Notes: generated from the sequence alone by a model not told the origin. DNA of 64,000 bases from Macrostomum hystrix (GCA_950097015.1 CATNEN010000030.1:1101001-1165000); one strand, 5' to 3'. Positions 23,416-34,394 are shown, numbered from the stretch's first letter. Numbers and translations are program-made.

Positions 23416-23432
23416 TACCCCCCCTCCCAAAG
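23416..23432 (-). promoter_or_regulatory. Polypurine tract of the Gypsy element
   Basis: A purine run (minus strand GGGAGGGGGGG and flanking bases) lies directly upstream of the 3' LTR, where plus-strand DNA synthesis is primed in this element class. Confidence 0.75.
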
Positions 23433-23536
23433 GCAGGTAAGGGGATAACTCATGAAGCATATAGGATCATAAGCAATGTCAAGCAAACACACCTGCGCGC
23501 GATAGGGAGCAAACGTCAGTGTCAATGGGGTACAAT

Positions 23537-26500
23537 TTACGCATAGTTCAAGTGAAAGTGACGCGGCGGGGTCTCAACCGTGAACGCATAGAGTCCTCCG
23601 CATCGGTGGTGATGGGAGGCATTTCGCACTGTGGGCTCGGCAGCCGTGCTGGCTTCACGCGGTCGATGGTCACGTTCGTTGGCGTCCCCCGGATGTCGAG
23701 GGTGAATGTAATTGGTGACCTGTGCAGTACGCGAAACGGACCCTGGTAAGGTGCTTCTAGCGGCTTCCGTACGCGGTCGAGACGGAGCCAGGCGTGGCTG
23801 CAGTCTTCCAGGTTGCCCGGAAGGTGTGTCGGCGTTTGTCGTGTGCGCGGCAAACGGTAGGGGTAGAAAAGGTTGTGGAAGCGATCGGATAGTTGGTGCA
23901 GGCTTGAATCGTCTGTTACTACTGGAGGCACGATTGGTTGCTCGCCGGTCACTCCGGAAAAACGGGCAGTGTCCAGCGTCGTCCGGCTGAATCCGCAGTC
24001 CGAGTAGCACAATTGGCAGTTGTTCAAGCCAACAGCGTCCTCGAGCCCGAAGGGCAGCCTTCAGCGAGCGGTGTGCTCGCTCGACCAGGCCGTTGGCTCG
24101 GGGGTTGTACGCTGAGGTTCTGATGTGATGGATGCCGAACAGCTTGGTAAGTTCTGCCATGAGCTCGGCGCGGAACTGGGCACCCTGGTCCGTGATGAGC
24201 GTCAGAGGTGGACCGAAGCGAGACACCCAGGCGCTGAGGAATCCACGGGCGACGGACGCGGCGGAGATGTCGATCAGCGGGACGGCCTCCAACCAACGCG
24301 TGTAGGCGTCGATGATTGTAAGTAGGTAGCGTGGTAGTTGTCGACCATCAGCTTCCGGGGGCGTTAATGGCCCGACGATATCCATGTGTACCGCTGTGAA
24401 TCGCTGAGAGGGTGTTGGTAGCTGATCTAGTGGTCGGCGCACATGCTGAGTGACTTTGTTGGCTTGGCACTGCTGGCATTCTTCTGCCCAACGGCGCACG
24501 TCGCGCGACATCTCGGACCAAAAGTAGCGGTGGCTGATCAATCGGCAGCTAGCCTTGACACCAGGATGGGCTAATGAATGAATCGATGTAAAGATGTGCT
24601 TTCGCAACTCCGGTGGCACGACTGGCCGCGGATTGGGGTACGATGTCTCACAGAGTAGTTGGCAGTCAGTCAGTCCGATGTCAAAGAGCTTGAAAGCGTC
24701 GGACTCCGGTGTCGGCGTTGAATCCAACTGTTGTGCGCGTGCAATTGCCGGTAGGTCAATGCTGGGTAACGCATGCGTGGTTTCGTCTGTCGGGACTATC
24801 TCCTGTGCGGCGGCGACCAGCGCCTCGGATGTTGAGCTGTTTTCGCGGTCTTTTGAGGGCCGTGACAGTGCGTCGGCGACGACGTTGGCTTTGCCGGCAA
24901 TGTGAACAATGTCCGTGACGATCTCGGAGATTGCCGACATTTGGCGCTGCTGTCTGTCGGAGAAGCGTTCCTTGTTGCTTGCGAAGGCGCCGATAATTGG
25001 CTTGTGGTCGCAGAACACCGTCACCGTCTGGCCTTGAAGCAGATGTTTCCAAGCTTTGATGGCGGCGAAGATAGCGAGTAGCTCCCGATCGAAGGTGCTG
25101 TACGCAGCTTCGGTGTCGGAGAGCTTCCTTGAGAGAAAGGCGAGAGGCGTAGAGTCACCGTCTACTACCTGGTGCAGGCAGGCTCCGAGGGCCATAGAGC
25201 TGGCGTCTGTCGTTACTGTGAAGTTGGCTCGAGGGTGAGGAAAGGCGAGTGTGACGGAGTCGGCGAGTGCGTCTTGCAGGGAACGCCATGCCAGGTCATG
25301 CTCTGGGAGCCAATCGAAGGTGTTGTGCAGAAGTCGTCGCAGCGGGAGCAGTAGTTGCGCGTAGTGCGGAATGTGGCGCTGATAAAAGCCGAACATGCCG
25401 AGGTAGCGCTGTAGCTCCTTGCTGTCCTTGGGCGTCGGGAGGGCTCGTAGGGCGCTCACTCGATCAGGCAGTGGTCGGATCCCGTCTCCGGAAATCTGAT
25501 GACCTAAGAACTCAATGGTGTCCTGGTAGAATTGACATTTGTGAGGGCTCACTCGCAGGCCGGTATCGCTCAGGCGTTGAAGTACGGCATGCAGATGTGC
25601 ATCGTGGTCCTCACGGCCGGCGCTGTGGATCAGAATGTCATCGATGTAGGTGACGACGAATGGCATGTCGCGGAAAATGGAGTCGACAAATCGTTGAAAA
25701 GTGCTAGCTGCGTTGCGCAGGCCGAACGGCATGCGTAGATACTCAAACGAGCCGAATGGCGTGCAGACTGTAGTTTTCTCGATGTCCTCCTCGGCAATGG
25801 GCACGAAGTGGTAGGCCTTGACCAGGTCAAGCTTGCTGAACACTCGTGCGTTGTGGAGTCGATGATGAAAATGACCGATGTGTGGTATCGGGTAGCGATC
25901 TGGCTTGGTCACTGCATTGAGTGCGCGGTAGTCTCCACAGGGGCGCCACGAGCCGTCCTTCTTCTTCACCATGTGGAGAGGGGACGCCCATGGGCTGGCG
26001 GCGGGTCGCACGATGCCAAGACGGAGAAGCTGGTCGAACTCCGCCTTTGCTGCGTCGAACTTGGCTGGAGGGAGTGGGCGGGGGCGGCAGAAAAGCGGCT
26101 TGCTGTCGGTGATGATCTGGTGACTGACTGTGCTTGACGAAGGAGCAGACGAATAGTCTGGGGCTTCTGCTAGTTGTGGGAAAGCGTCGAGAGGTGTTGC
26201 TAGCACTGACGATGTAGCTAGTACGCGCGGTGCTACTTCCGCTGCTGCATGGAGAGAGGCATTGAGCTCCGTAGTCGGGTCATGCACCCGCTTGTTGCGC
26301 ATGTCGATCAGGAGACCGAACTTAGCTAGGAAGTCGGCTCCCAAAATCGGCGGTGTGTTAGTGACAATGAAGTTCGCAGAAAAGAGGCGGCGTAGATCCG
26401 GGACAGCGAGGGATAGCGAGCACTGGCCAAGAGTGTGGAATTCGCGACCATCAACGCTGCGTAGGCGGACTTGCGTGGGAGCCAGCAGGTGTCGAGGAGC

Positions 26501-26728
26501 GAGGTCCAACGGTAGTAGGGAGCGCTCGGCGCCGGTGTCCACAACGAAACGAACAGTTTTTCCGAACAACTTGCAGGGTAGTAACAGCGAAGAGGCCTCG
26601 TTGAGGTCATGGCTCGGCCCTGGCGCATGACCTACATGTTTGTTGGGCTGACGGCGCGCGACTGGGCCGGCGTAGCCTGGCGGCTGTTGAGCACACGCTG
26701 CGGCTTGGATTCGGGCCACTGGCACCAT
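23537..26728 (-). CDS. pol: Gypsy pol polyprotein: protease, RT, RNase H, integrase
   Basis: A long frame that overlaps gag by 97 bp in the -1 frame, consistent with ribosomal frameshifting. Order: aspartic protease (DTGAERSLL), reverse transcriptase ([16 protein letters not shown] and catalytic YIDDIL), RNase H ([10 protein letters not shown]), then integrase with an HHCC zinc finger and the D, D, E core ([21 protein letters not shown]). The frame breaks in the integrase C-terminal region: the conserved tail continues in another frame at about 24027-23548, and the switch falls at an A5 run (plus strand 23958-23962). This may be one inserted base or a homopolymer sequencing error. Reading to 23537 in the first frame gives an unrelated tail. 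Antisense frames over this region are shadows. Confidence 0.92.
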   Translation of the reverse strand: MVPVARIQAAACAQQPPGYAGPVARRQPNKHVGHAPGPSHDLNEASSLLLPCKLFGKTVRFVVDTGAERSLLPLDLAPRHLLAPTQVRLRSVDGREFHTLGQCSLSLAVPDLRRLFSANFIVTNTPPILGADFLAKFGLLIDMRNKRVHDPTTELNASLHAAAEVAPRVLATSSVLATPLDAFPQLAEAPDYSSAPSSSTVSHQIITDSKPLFCRPRPLPPAKFDAAKAEFDQLLRLGIVRPAASPWASPLHMVKKKDGSWRPCGDYRALNAVTKPDRYPIPHIGHFHHRLHNARVFSKLDLVKAYHFVPIAEEDIEKTTVCTPFGSFEYLRMPFGLRNAASTFQRFVDSIFRDMPFVVTYIDDILIHSAGREDHDAHLHAVLQRLSDTGLRVSPHKCQFYQDTIEFLGHQISGDGIRPLPDRVSALRALPTPKDSKELQRYLGMFGFYQRHIPHYAQLLLPLRRLLHNTFDWLPEHDLAWRSLQDALADSVTLAFPHPRANFTVTTDASSMALGACLHQVVDGDSTPLAFLSRKLSDTEAAYSTFDRELLAIFAAIKAWKHLLQGQTVTVFCDHKPIIGAFASNKERFSDRQQRQMSAISEIVTDIVHIAGKANVVADALSRPSKDRENSSTSEALVAAAQEIVPTDETTHALPSIDLPAIARAQQLDSTPTPESDAFKLFDIGLTDCQLLCETSYPNPRPVVPPELRKHIFTSIHSLAHPGVKASCRLISHRYFWSEMSRDVRRWAEECQQCQANKVTQHVRRPLDQLPTPSQRFTAVHMDIVGPLTPPEADGRQLPRYLLTIIDAYTRWLEAVPLIDISAASVARGFLSAWVSRFGPPLTLITDQGAQFRAELMAELTKLFGIHHIRTSAYNPRANGLVERAHRSLKAALRARGRCWLEQLPIVLLGLRIQPDDAGHCPFFRSDRRATNRASSSNRRFKPAPTIRSLPQPFLPLPFAAHTTNADTPSGQPGRLQPRLAPSRPRTEAARSTLPGSVSRTAQVTNYIHPRHPGDANERDHRPREASTAAEPTVRNASHHHRCGGLYAFTVETPPRHFHLNYA

Positions 26729-27456
26729 GGTCGGCAGGTGCGAGCGTCTGCGCCGTAGTAGATGTGGGCGTTGCAGACCTTCTGTCTCTGTTGTCGAGGG
26801 CGTCGCTGCGGTCGAGCCTCTCGAGCACTTCCTTGGGGAGAGGCGGTGGGTGTCGCTGTGGCTCGCGCGATGGTGTGGAAAGGTGTCAGGGGACCGGCGA
26901 CTGCCAGCATGCTGTCGGCGATCTTGGCAAAATTGTCGAGCGCTTCAGACTCATGGCCGACGAGCGCTGAACGGATGTTGCCGGGAAGGGCGGAAAGCAG
27001 GCGAGATTTTACGATCGAGTCGTCTACCTGTAGTCCAACCTCTGTGAAGCGACGCCGGATGTCCGTAACCAGCTGCGTGGGGCGGCGATCACCGAGCTCG
27101 ACAGCTGCGAGCGCTTCTTCGATGCGCTGGTGGCGGTTGGCGCGAAGCATTTCCGTCACGGCCGCCTTCAGCGCTTCGTAGTTGTCTTCAACGTCCACCA
27201 TGTCACAGGCGACATCTTCTGGCAGCGCGGCCAGGGCGTGGTGGAACTTTGTCGTCGAGCAGGTAACGCGTGCTAAGATGAATTGGGATTCCAGCTGGCG
27301 GAACCATACGTCTGGCGCTTTTCGGTAGAAGGGAGCCGGGCGGACCGTGCCACGGTTGCCGGGCTCTTGGACAGTAGGTGTAGTGCTGGCTACGTCGGCG
27401 GAAGCAGAAGGGCCGTGGTTAGCCTCGGTTCGTCGTTGGTTTCGTTTGTTGGGCAT
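26632..27456 (-). CDS. gag: Gypsy gag protein
   Basis: A 274-codon frame starting 40 bp inside the 5' LTR. It has the retrotransposon capsid-like motif [12 protein letters not shown] followed by [11 protein letters not shown]. Near the end is a Cys/His cluster ([18 protein letters not shown]), a non-canonical nucleic-acid-binding finger seen in invertebrate Gypsy gag proteins. It would form the particle that packages element RNA. Translation of pol likely needs a -1 slip in the 26632-26728 overlap. No break is seen. Confidence 0.88.
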   Translation of the reverse strand: MPNKRNQRRTEANHGPSASADVASTTPTVQEPGNRGTVRPAPFYRKAPDVWFRQLESQFILARVTCSTTKFHHALAALPEDVACDMVDVEDNYEALKAAVTEMLRANRHQRIEEALAAVELGDRRPTQLVTDIRRRFTEVGLQVDDSIVKSRLLSALPGNIRSALVGHESEALDNFAKIADSMLAVAGPLTPFHTIARATATPTASPQGSAREARPQRRPRQQRQKVCNAHIYYGADARTCRPWCQWPESKPQRVLNSRQATPAQSRAVSPTNM

Positions 27457-27480
27457 CGCGGTATTGCAGCCTTGTCACAC

Positions 27481-27492
27481 GCTCTGCTACCA
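27481..27492 (-). promoter_or_regulatory. Primer-binding site of the Gypsy element
   Basis: TGGTAGCAGAGC on the minus strand, three bases inside the 5' LTR. TGG is the complement of a tRNA CCA end. I did not identify the tRNA species. Confidence 0.6.
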
Positions 27493-27495
27493 ATT

Positions 27496-27756
27496 TGTAA
27501 CCGTCTTAAAGGCTACAACTAAGAAAGGCAGATGTTTGCAGTGGAACGTAAGATAGGACGTTATGCCTTAGCGGTCTCGCCCGGCTAAGACTTCTGGGCT
27601 TGAGTGACTGTATTTATGTGTCAGCATTAACCATAGACAAGAGGATATTATATGCGCTCTATATTAGGGGCTTTGCTCTAAAGTCTAAGTAACAAGTATG
27701 TAAGTTAACGGTGCTGAAGCTTAATATCGCTTGAAACTAGAACTGCTGCTGCTACA
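27496..27756 (-). repeat. 5' LTR of the Gypsy element
   Basis: 261 bp with TG...CA ends, apparently identical to 23153-23413. It would carry the element's promoter. Confidence 0.95.
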
Positions 27757-27760
27757 TGAT
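27757..27760. repeat. Right target-site duplication of the Gypsy element
   Basis: TGAT, matching 23149-23152. Confidence 0.75.
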
Positions 27761-29334
27761 TTTGCATGGACACTGCTCTTGCGTCGAATAAGTTCGCATA
27801 AACCCTGTTCGGACCTCCATTCCTGACTCTGTGATGCGACGCTGCCTTCAATGTGAGGACAGCAGCTTCTCGCTGCTCCAATTTTAGCAGCGCCATTGCT
27901 CTAAAATTCTCTCGAACTGAGAACGCGCAGGCAGGGATTCGGTCGATGACTGATATTTGGGGACACGAATCGCTTCCTAAATCCATCAGCACAGTCCACA
28001 CAACTGGATATAGATCCAGCAAATTGATTTCTTTTTCGCCCTTCTCATTCGATTGAACCGAATGCAGATCATATATGGCAGGTGTCATAGTAAATGGGTG
28101 AAATGGCGCGAAAGTCGAGTCGCTGATCGGTACCAACTGTTCCATGAGTTTCATTAGAGGCTGCCGCAGGTCGTTCATGCTGCTCCTCACGGCCTCAATG
28201 ACGTCGCTCTTTGCCGAGTGGCCGCTGCGCAGATACACGGCGGCCCTGGGAGCAAAGAAATGTCGCAGGCACTCGTGCTCTCCGCCCTGCTGCAGGTCGT
28301 CGAGCAGAATCTGCAGAGCTCGCCTGGTCAGCTGCAGCAGATTGTCGGCTCGCCAATCACTCGCCGGAGTCTCGTCCACCATGCGGAACAAGAGAGTCTT
28401 GGCCACGTAGGTCTTGAGTCCGCTCACCGTGTTGGAGAGGTGTCGCTTGATGAGGAACTTCAGGATGACGAACAGCTGGCCCTGCTCTGTGTTGAATCCT
28501 CGGATCATCCGCCTCTCCAGGAAGGTCGTGCTCAGCCGGAGCCACTCGCCCTTTTTGCCGGGAGGCGCCGCTCGGACGAGGTGGCACAATGAATGTTGGA
28601 GCTCGAACCTCAGTTGTTTAAGCAGCTCAAGGGGAATGTGTGTAGGTCGACCAGGAGCCAAGGCAGGAATGTCTGGGTAGCAGCAGGTGCGCAGTGCGTT
28701 GACATAGTCCATGGCAGGCGACTGCAACGTCCTCAGCTGGGGATTGCTCGGGTTCGTGGCTGAAATTGTATGGGCAGGGGTTCAATGATCTTAAATATTG
28801 TCTATGGTCAAGCCGAGATACCACCAGGAAAACTTCGCCACAATCTACTCTGCAGCAAATCCAAGTCTACACATTTTACTCAGGTCTATATAATTGCAAT
28901 TGGTCGATAAGAAACTTGCCTGCTGTTCGGAATCGAGAATATCCTCCTTCATAGCTGAGCAGGTTATCTGGATCTGGCGATTGGCACTTGCAATAATCAG
29001 CTATGTGCAGCTCAACTGGCAGAATCTCGGTGTAGTCGATGTCAGAGTCTTCGTCAATCTGACCATCCAGGCTCTTCAATGAGCTTCCCCAGCCTTCACT
29101 GAAACTGCCGACAACATTGATGCAGATGTTTGGTTTGATCCTTCGGACGATGTCCTGGAGTATGTCCGCCTGGGCCTGCTGAGCGATTGCGCCTTCTCTG
29201 GTGAACCCGGCGTGCCTGAGGGCCTCGGACAACTGCTCGCTGAACCCTTCATCGGTCTGATAGATTCTGTTGTAAAATAATGTGGTAATAGGGCTGAAAA
29301 AATTCAAACCAAAGCAAGCAACAAGTTGTGATTT

Positions 29335-29700
29335 TTGGGGTTGAGTGAACGAGCGTCAACGCGTCCTTCTTTTGCACTTTAAGCTCGAATCGGCGGCGAG
29401 GCAAAATTCATTTCGGACGGAGACAAGAAGAGAAGGCTAGTGGGCTTGCGTATCTACTCAATAAGTAGACTACTAGTGCTCCTTAATGTGCAATTTATAC
29501 ACGTAATGGCCAACCCGTAAGTCTCAGTGAAAGTATTAACTGCCTGAAAATACGACAGTCAGGGCAGATGTAGAAGCGTGTGTGTTAGTGTGTGCCCGTG
29601 AACGTAATTCGTGTGTGTGCGTGCGTTTGTGCTCAGGGGTGGGCTGAACGAGCAGGCAGAATTGCCTACTCGCTGGCTGCGGGTCGACAGAATTCAAATG
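29335..29700 (+). mobile_element. tRNA-derived SINE, older diverged copy
   Basis: Plus-strand SINE lying between the ankyrin and nucleotidyltransferase exons of copy B and opposite to their direction. Recognisable blocks are a degenerate head, AACTGCCTGAAAATACGACAG, GCAGAATTGCCT and CTCGCTGGCTGCGGGTC. It is more diverged than the other long copies. Copy A has no SINE at the equivalent place. Confidence 0.7.
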
Positions 29701-31033
29701 ATGCATCAGTGAACACAGCAGGGACATACACCGCAGCGGATGACTTTTGGCCGATCGAATGCGACCGCCGCGTGATTCGTCGAAGAGATTCGGTGGCTAT
29801 CTGGATGCAGGAGCTTGGCACTATTCGCCGGAGAGCTTTCGCGTCGACTTGAAGGCTGGCTAGCAGCTCCAATGCGTTATGTTCCAGCCCGAAACAGCAG
29901 GCGGATGTCACAGCTTGCTCAATGTGCTTTACCTTTGTGTCACGTAGCAGCAGTCTTAAAACACCAGCTTTAGAGCAGTTAGCTGCTGCTACGCTTAGCG
30001 GAGTGTCGCCCATATTGTTCTCTAGGTTCACGTCGGCACCGGCTGTTACAAGCACGGAGACTACTTTCTCGTGCCCTCTCCTCGCTGCTCTGTGAAGCGG
30101 AGAGTCTCCGGCATCGTCCTGAGCATTCACAGACGCATCCGCCCGCACCAGAGTCTGTGCGACAGTCGCGTGTCCGTTCTCGGCGGCTAAGTGAAGCGGA
30201 GTAGCTCTAACGTTATCTCGGGCGTCGACTTGGGCTCCGATTTCGATCAGAAACTGAACGAGATCAAGAAAGCCATTCTCAGAGCTCTTGTGAAGTGGTG
30301 TCAGACCCCGACAGTTCGATTGGTTGACCTCAGCGCCAGCCAGGTGCAGAATTTTTACTGCGGCAGTGTAGCCGAACCAGCAGGCTGCATAGAGCGGGCC
30401 AGAGCCGAATCTGTTGGGCAGGTGTGGATCGGCTCCATGGAGTAGCAGTATTTCTAGAACCTTCTGCTGGCCGTATTGAGCCGCTAGTAGTAGAGGGGAC
30501 GAGCCGTCATTTCTTTGTAGATTGACGTCGGCTCCGTAATCAAGTAAGCAGCGAACTACACTGGCATGTCCAGTCATAGACGCAATGAGTAGCGCCCCGG
30601 ATCCATCCTGACGCCGGATGTTCGGATTCGCACCTGCGTCCAGCAACTTCGCCACAACCGCATCGATACCGCCCTGTGCTGCAGCGAACATCGGGGTTGC
30701 TCCATCGTTCTGTGTGTAGTCTACCTGAGCACCAGCAATCAAGAGAGGCTCCAGAGCACCGACGTGACCATGATGGCTAACTACCCACAATGGCGTTTGG
30801 TTCGATGAATCGCGCGAGTCCGGGTTGGCTCCAGACTTCAGCAGAGACGCCACAAGCTCACGGTTGCCCGCTCGGCACGCAGCGTGAAGCTCTGTGTTCA
30901 AAGTTTCGCATGTCATTCTACTCGGTTTGACCGTGAGAAATCGATTGTTTTGCGCAATTTCGAGTGCCGCGCAACATTGTCTAGGTCTATTTACGATGCG
31001 TGCACGAGCGTATTGTACATTTATCTCTGACAT
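29666..31033 (-). CDS. Ankyrin-repeat protein or N-terminal exon of a cGAS-like receptor gene (copy B)
   Basis: A 455-codon frame from ATG at 31033. A lead of about 45 residues (MSEINVQYARARIVNRP) is absent from the copy A frame. About ten ankyrin repeats follow in register with copy A. The first six or so repeats are clearly diverged from A, whereas the segment at 30001-30250 is almost identical to A at 16976-17230. The last 15 or so codons (below about 29700) read into the SINE, so the genuine coding end is probably a splice donor or an earlier stop near 29750. If it is joined to the nucleotidyltransferase exon, the product is the N-terminus of the gene disrupted by Gypsy. Confidence 0.72.
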   Translation of the reverse strand: MSEINVQYARARIVNRPRQCCAALEIAQNNRFLTVKPSRMTCETLNTELHAACRAGNRELVASLLKSGANPDSRDSSNQTPLWVVSHHGHVGALEPLLIAGAQVDYTQNDGATPMFAAAQGGIDAVVAKLLDAGANPNIRRQDGSGALLIASMTGHASVVRCLLDYGADVNLQRNDGSSPLLLAAQYGQQKVLEILLLHGADPHLPNRFGSGPLYAACWFGYTAAVKILHLAGAEVNQSNCRGLTPLHKSSENGFLDLVQFLIEIGAQVDARDNVRATPLHLAAENGHATVAQTLVRADASVNAQDDAGDSPLHRAARRGHEKVVSVLVTAGADVNLENNMGDTPLSVAAANCSKAGVLRLLLRDTKVKHIEQAVTSACCFGLEHNALELLASLQVDAKALRRIVPSSCIQIATESLRRITRRSHSIGQKSSAAVYVPAVFTDASFEFCRPAASE

Positions 31034-32940
31034 TGGCTATGGCAATAGGCGATAACGTAAGCGATTCCCCCCACCCGCTTGGCGTAATGTCTAAAAATAG
31101 AACAAGACTTGCTCAGACAGTGTAATCTGCCCTTCTACGAGTAGCATTCACGGGCGAAACTTGTTTTTTATGAAGTTTCTCTCCGAGTAAATATTGTAAA
31201 AATGCAAAAAAAAGTTTTTTCGCAAGCACATTTTTGTGTTAGAAAAATAGTGTAAGTCAAGCGCATCCATAGTCCAACTCTCAAAATATTTGATTCAAAA
31301 ACGTGCTTTAGCTCGCGCAAACAAGCAATTTACCAAAAGCCAAACAACAAACAACTACAAAATGAAGGGAAGTTTTTGTGTCACTGCACTTTATTTTACA
31401 GAGGCCAACTATGCTATCTTGGGCCCAACCCGTACATTGACGAGGTCTGCGACCCCAGCACCCCACGGCTCAGTCCCACGGCCCCCAGCCGTTCTGTAGT
31501 ACTACCATCACTTGTCCCCCTCATACAGATGCTTAGGCATGATTTGGCATTTTATTGTGCAGTACAATCAACAGTGCTTCCATTGTAATTTGCCTGAAGC
31601 CAAAATGAAATATGAATCTAATGTAAACATGCGTTTAAAAAATCACTGATGTCACGGTGTGTTTTTTCGATAAGATATCTAGTACAACAAGCCCAACAAG
31701 CGCTGATAATCAGCAGTATAATACTTTATTGAGATACTCCATAAAGTTATGTTTAGTCACGTCGATTAGGGCAGTTTAAATTGGTACGAAAGCGAAAATG
31801 AAAGTGATAACGAGCTTTTGAGCAAGACGAATAATTTGATTTTGTTATGATGGTTCAAAATCAACAACGCTTCACCGAGAAATTGATTGTTTAATGATGT
31901 TTCGCAAGTCTAAACATATACTATTTGTTAGCTATAAGGAGTTCTATTTCGAAATTAAAACAAATTTAAACAACATTTTGCATTTAAATATATATATATA
32001 AGAAGTATTTAATGAGTAATGCAATGAGTAATACAATGAGTACTCAATTCAACAATACAATACGAACAATAAACATGACTATAAACTGTTCACATTGTTA
32101 TGGGACCTAAATTGTTTATTCCCTATATCGAAATGACTAGACTTGATTTACGACTTACGTCCCTTTGATTTAGAAGGTACAGTTTTCGATTTTTCCGTTG
32201 AAATTTAGGTCGTTCCTGCGCTTTACTTACAGCAACCGAAACTTGTTTAATGGACCGATCGCGTCTTCTCGACAAGTAACGCCGGACAGTCGACTTGGCC
32301 CCCTCTGCCCAGTAACAGACTTGATGTCGTCCAGCATGTGTCCACAATGCGATCGAGGCCGACAACCGACTGTGGCGCGACATCAGGTAAATCCGGTAAT
32401 GGCATTGAAAGATACTCCGTTAAAAGAGTCGGTCAACAAGTTTTCCGATGTATTAGAGGCAATTTTGGAATCAGTCGACAGTGAAACGTATAACATATAG
32501 TTATGTGCAAATCCTTTGCCTTGTACTACTTTTCGCTCCATAGTCTATGGCACAGCTTAGTTGATATCCAACCTCTGCATTTCGCTAATGCTTTTCACTC
32601 CATATGGCACAGTTGTAGCCATAGACATACCGGTTCACTCTGTGCAGACTAAAACTTTCTGATTCGATGAGGCTTCGTTAAACAATTGGCGTTAAGCAAG
32701 GCTTCAGCTTTAATTAAACAACGCCGAGCAAGGGTTTTAATGAACATCGTTAAACTATGTCTAATTCCGTGGGAATTCCCTTTGTGTTCTTGTATTTCAA
32801 ACGTTAAGTGTGTATTTTCATTATAAGGCTTCAGCAACGTATTATGGTATAAACGATCACTCAGCGATAATGGCATGTCTATGGCACAAACTGCGCCAAT
32901 CCGCCATGAGCCAGAAGCTTACAAAATTTGGACGCTTATA
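31034..32940. other. Spacer upstream of copy B
   Basis: Mostly AT-rich without supported genes. One weak exon candidate on the minus strand (about 32367-32230) ends at a good donor-like GTAAGTAAAG and is more GC-rich than its surroundings, but its translation matches nothing I recognise. Confidence 0.35.
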
Positions 32941-34267
32941 CACTCAGCAACATTGAAAAGTTTCCACCCTCGCGCAAGTTGTATATTTAGAGTTTCAAAA
33001 CCGGTTTTTGTCGCCAGACTTGTGCCATAGACGATTGATGATTTCGTCAACACGCACTTGGGCCATAGACGCCAGACAAGTCGAAGGAAACATTCACATG
33101 TAGCCGTCAGCCTACAGGAGTCTATGATCCACGTTCGCAACCAAACGGAATGGTTCGCCAAATGACCGACCTGGAACGAGCGCGCGCCGTTGGCATGCTG
33201 GACGCTGGGGTGTCCATCCGAGCTATTACTCGCCAAATTGGGCGGTCTCGCACAGCAATCCGCAAACTGCAGATCAAGTGCAGAGAAACTGGCAGCGTGG
33301 CGCTAGCCACGCGCGGCCGGCGGCTCAATTTGCGCAGTACAACTAGGAGGGCGGACCGGCGATCGCTGCGAATGTCGAAGGGAAGCCCCACATTGCCAGC
33401 CACCCTGCTACGGCTGATGTGGGCTGAAAGAAGCAGGCGAGGGGATTTCTGAGCGCCCAAACCATCCGACGACAATAGCGGGAGTTGGGGCTGTGATCCC
33501 GTAAGATGCGCAAACGGCCACGCCTGACCCCAACCCATGTGGCCAGCCGGCAACAATGGGCAATGCAAAGGGTCCAGTGGAGGCAGCAGCAGTGGCGGCG
33601 AGTGATTTTCGCGGATGAGAGCCGCTTTCGATTGTTCCGTGCCGACGGCCGCATTCGAGTGTGGCGCCAGCCACGCCAGGAGATGCTGCCGCAGCACGTG
33701 CAAAACTCAGAGAGCTGCAGCTTCTATTCACGTGTGGGCAGGCATCACAATGCACGCAAAGACGGAGCTCGTGTTCCTGGATGCGACTGTGACTGCCGAG
33801 TCGTATTTGCCAATTTTTTTGCCAAGCCAACCTTCTACAGACGCTGCTGCCCTTCATTGATGCTTCATGTGGTGGCGTGGGGAACAGCGTCCTCCAAGAC
33901 GACAACGCCCCACCGCATCGCGCAGCCGCTGTGGTGCATCTGAAGGACTGACTACTTCGGAATCACTGTCTACCGCGAATCACTGTCTACTGCATGGCAA
34001 CAGCTACCGCAAGATTTTCTGCGACGCCTGGTTGTGGGTATGCCCGGAGAGTGTGCGCTCTGCTGCACGCACGTGGCTGCTGTACGCGTTACTGACCCTG
34101 TTCTGGGCCAGTTGGCACCAGATGCTCGCGTACTTTCTTTGCTGTTCGTTTGCTTCGTTCGAATCCGGATTTTATATCTGTCTATGGCTCAAACCAAAAA
34201 TATCTCCACCTACCAAAACGTTGACCCATCGTGCGCTAGGGTGGAAACTTTTCAATGTTGCTGAGTG
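32941..34267 (+). mobile_element. Tc1/mariner transposon, decayed
   Basis: Terminal inverted repeats of 36 bp (32941-32976 and 34232-34267) differ at one position. They start CACTCAGCAACATTG and are flanked by TA (32939-32940 and 34268-34269), the canonical Tc1/mariner target duplication. The 1.3-kb interior encodes a broken transposase. Confidence 0.92.
33150..34100 (+). pseudogene. Tc1-like transposase, frameshifted
   Basis: The N-terminal helix-turn-helix is readable at 33150-33452 (MTDLERARAVGMLDAG, then IRAITRQIGRSRTAIRKL). The DDE core starts in another frame with VIFADESRFRLF (about 33600-33640). It continues in further frames with VWAGITMHAKTEL and DNAPPHRAA (about 33895-33925), which hold the first two catalytic aspartates. 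At least two frame changes are needed and the last catalytic acidic motif is not found, so the copy is inactive. Confidence 0.85.
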
Positions 34268-34304
34268 TATTTGTTTCTTTTCAATTATCAATTAAAGTAT
34301 TTTA

Positions 34305-34366
34305 CCAACCGGTAAAAGCATTATAAGGCTTCAGGCCATAGACAAATTAACTCCCCCTATAACGCT
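34305..34366. repeat. Left arm of a near-perfect palindrome
   Basis: This 62-bp arm pairs with 34395-34456 with one mismatch across a 28-bp loop. It starts CCAACCGGTAAAAGCA. Confidence 0.93.
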
Positions 34367-34394
34367 GTTGCTTGTCGACCGACAGCCGCCAGAT

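Larger units (their letters stand above)
23153..27756 (-). mobile_element. Ty3/Gypsy LTR retrotransposon (4.6 kb), minus orientation
   Basis: Two 261-bp LTRs (TG...CA ends), a primer-binding-like TGGTAGCAGAGC just inside the 5' LTR, gag and pol frames, and a purine tract next to the 3' LTR. Read base by base, the two LTRs show no difference. The flanks carry a 4-bp duplication. It is inserted in a coding exon of the Mab-21-like copy B and transcribed in the same direction. pol order (protease, RT, RNase H, integrase) places it in Metaviridae/Gypsy. No envelope-like frame is seen. Confidence 0.95.
22387..29270 (-). pseudogene. Mab-21/cGAS-like nucleotidyltransferase (copy B), split by a Gypsy element
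   Basis: Same exon order as copy A, on the minus strand. The nucleotidyltransferase exon (about 29270-28880) has the same GSFSEGWGSS and DSDIDY motifs. The main Mab-21 exon starts at about 28760 and runs to 27757, is interrupted by the Gypsy element (27756-23153), and resumes from 23152 to 22776 (donor CTG|GTGAGC). The last exon is 22527-22387, with the same Arg-rich end as copy A. Removing the element and one copy of the 4-bp target duplication leaves the host frame open across the site, so the insertion is the only break I see. The allele carrying it should lack a functional C-terminal half. The encoded nucleotidyltransferase segment appears identical to that of copy A. Confidence 0.85.

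Noticed and set aside
23519-27556. Plus-strand ORFs across the Gypsy element
   Set aside because: Shadows of gag and pol on the minus strand, with no domain match.
32123-32500. Exon pair on either strand near 32.2-32.5 kb
   Set aside because: One good donor-like site, but the translation is unrecognisable and no partner exon was found. Left as a note in the spacer entry.
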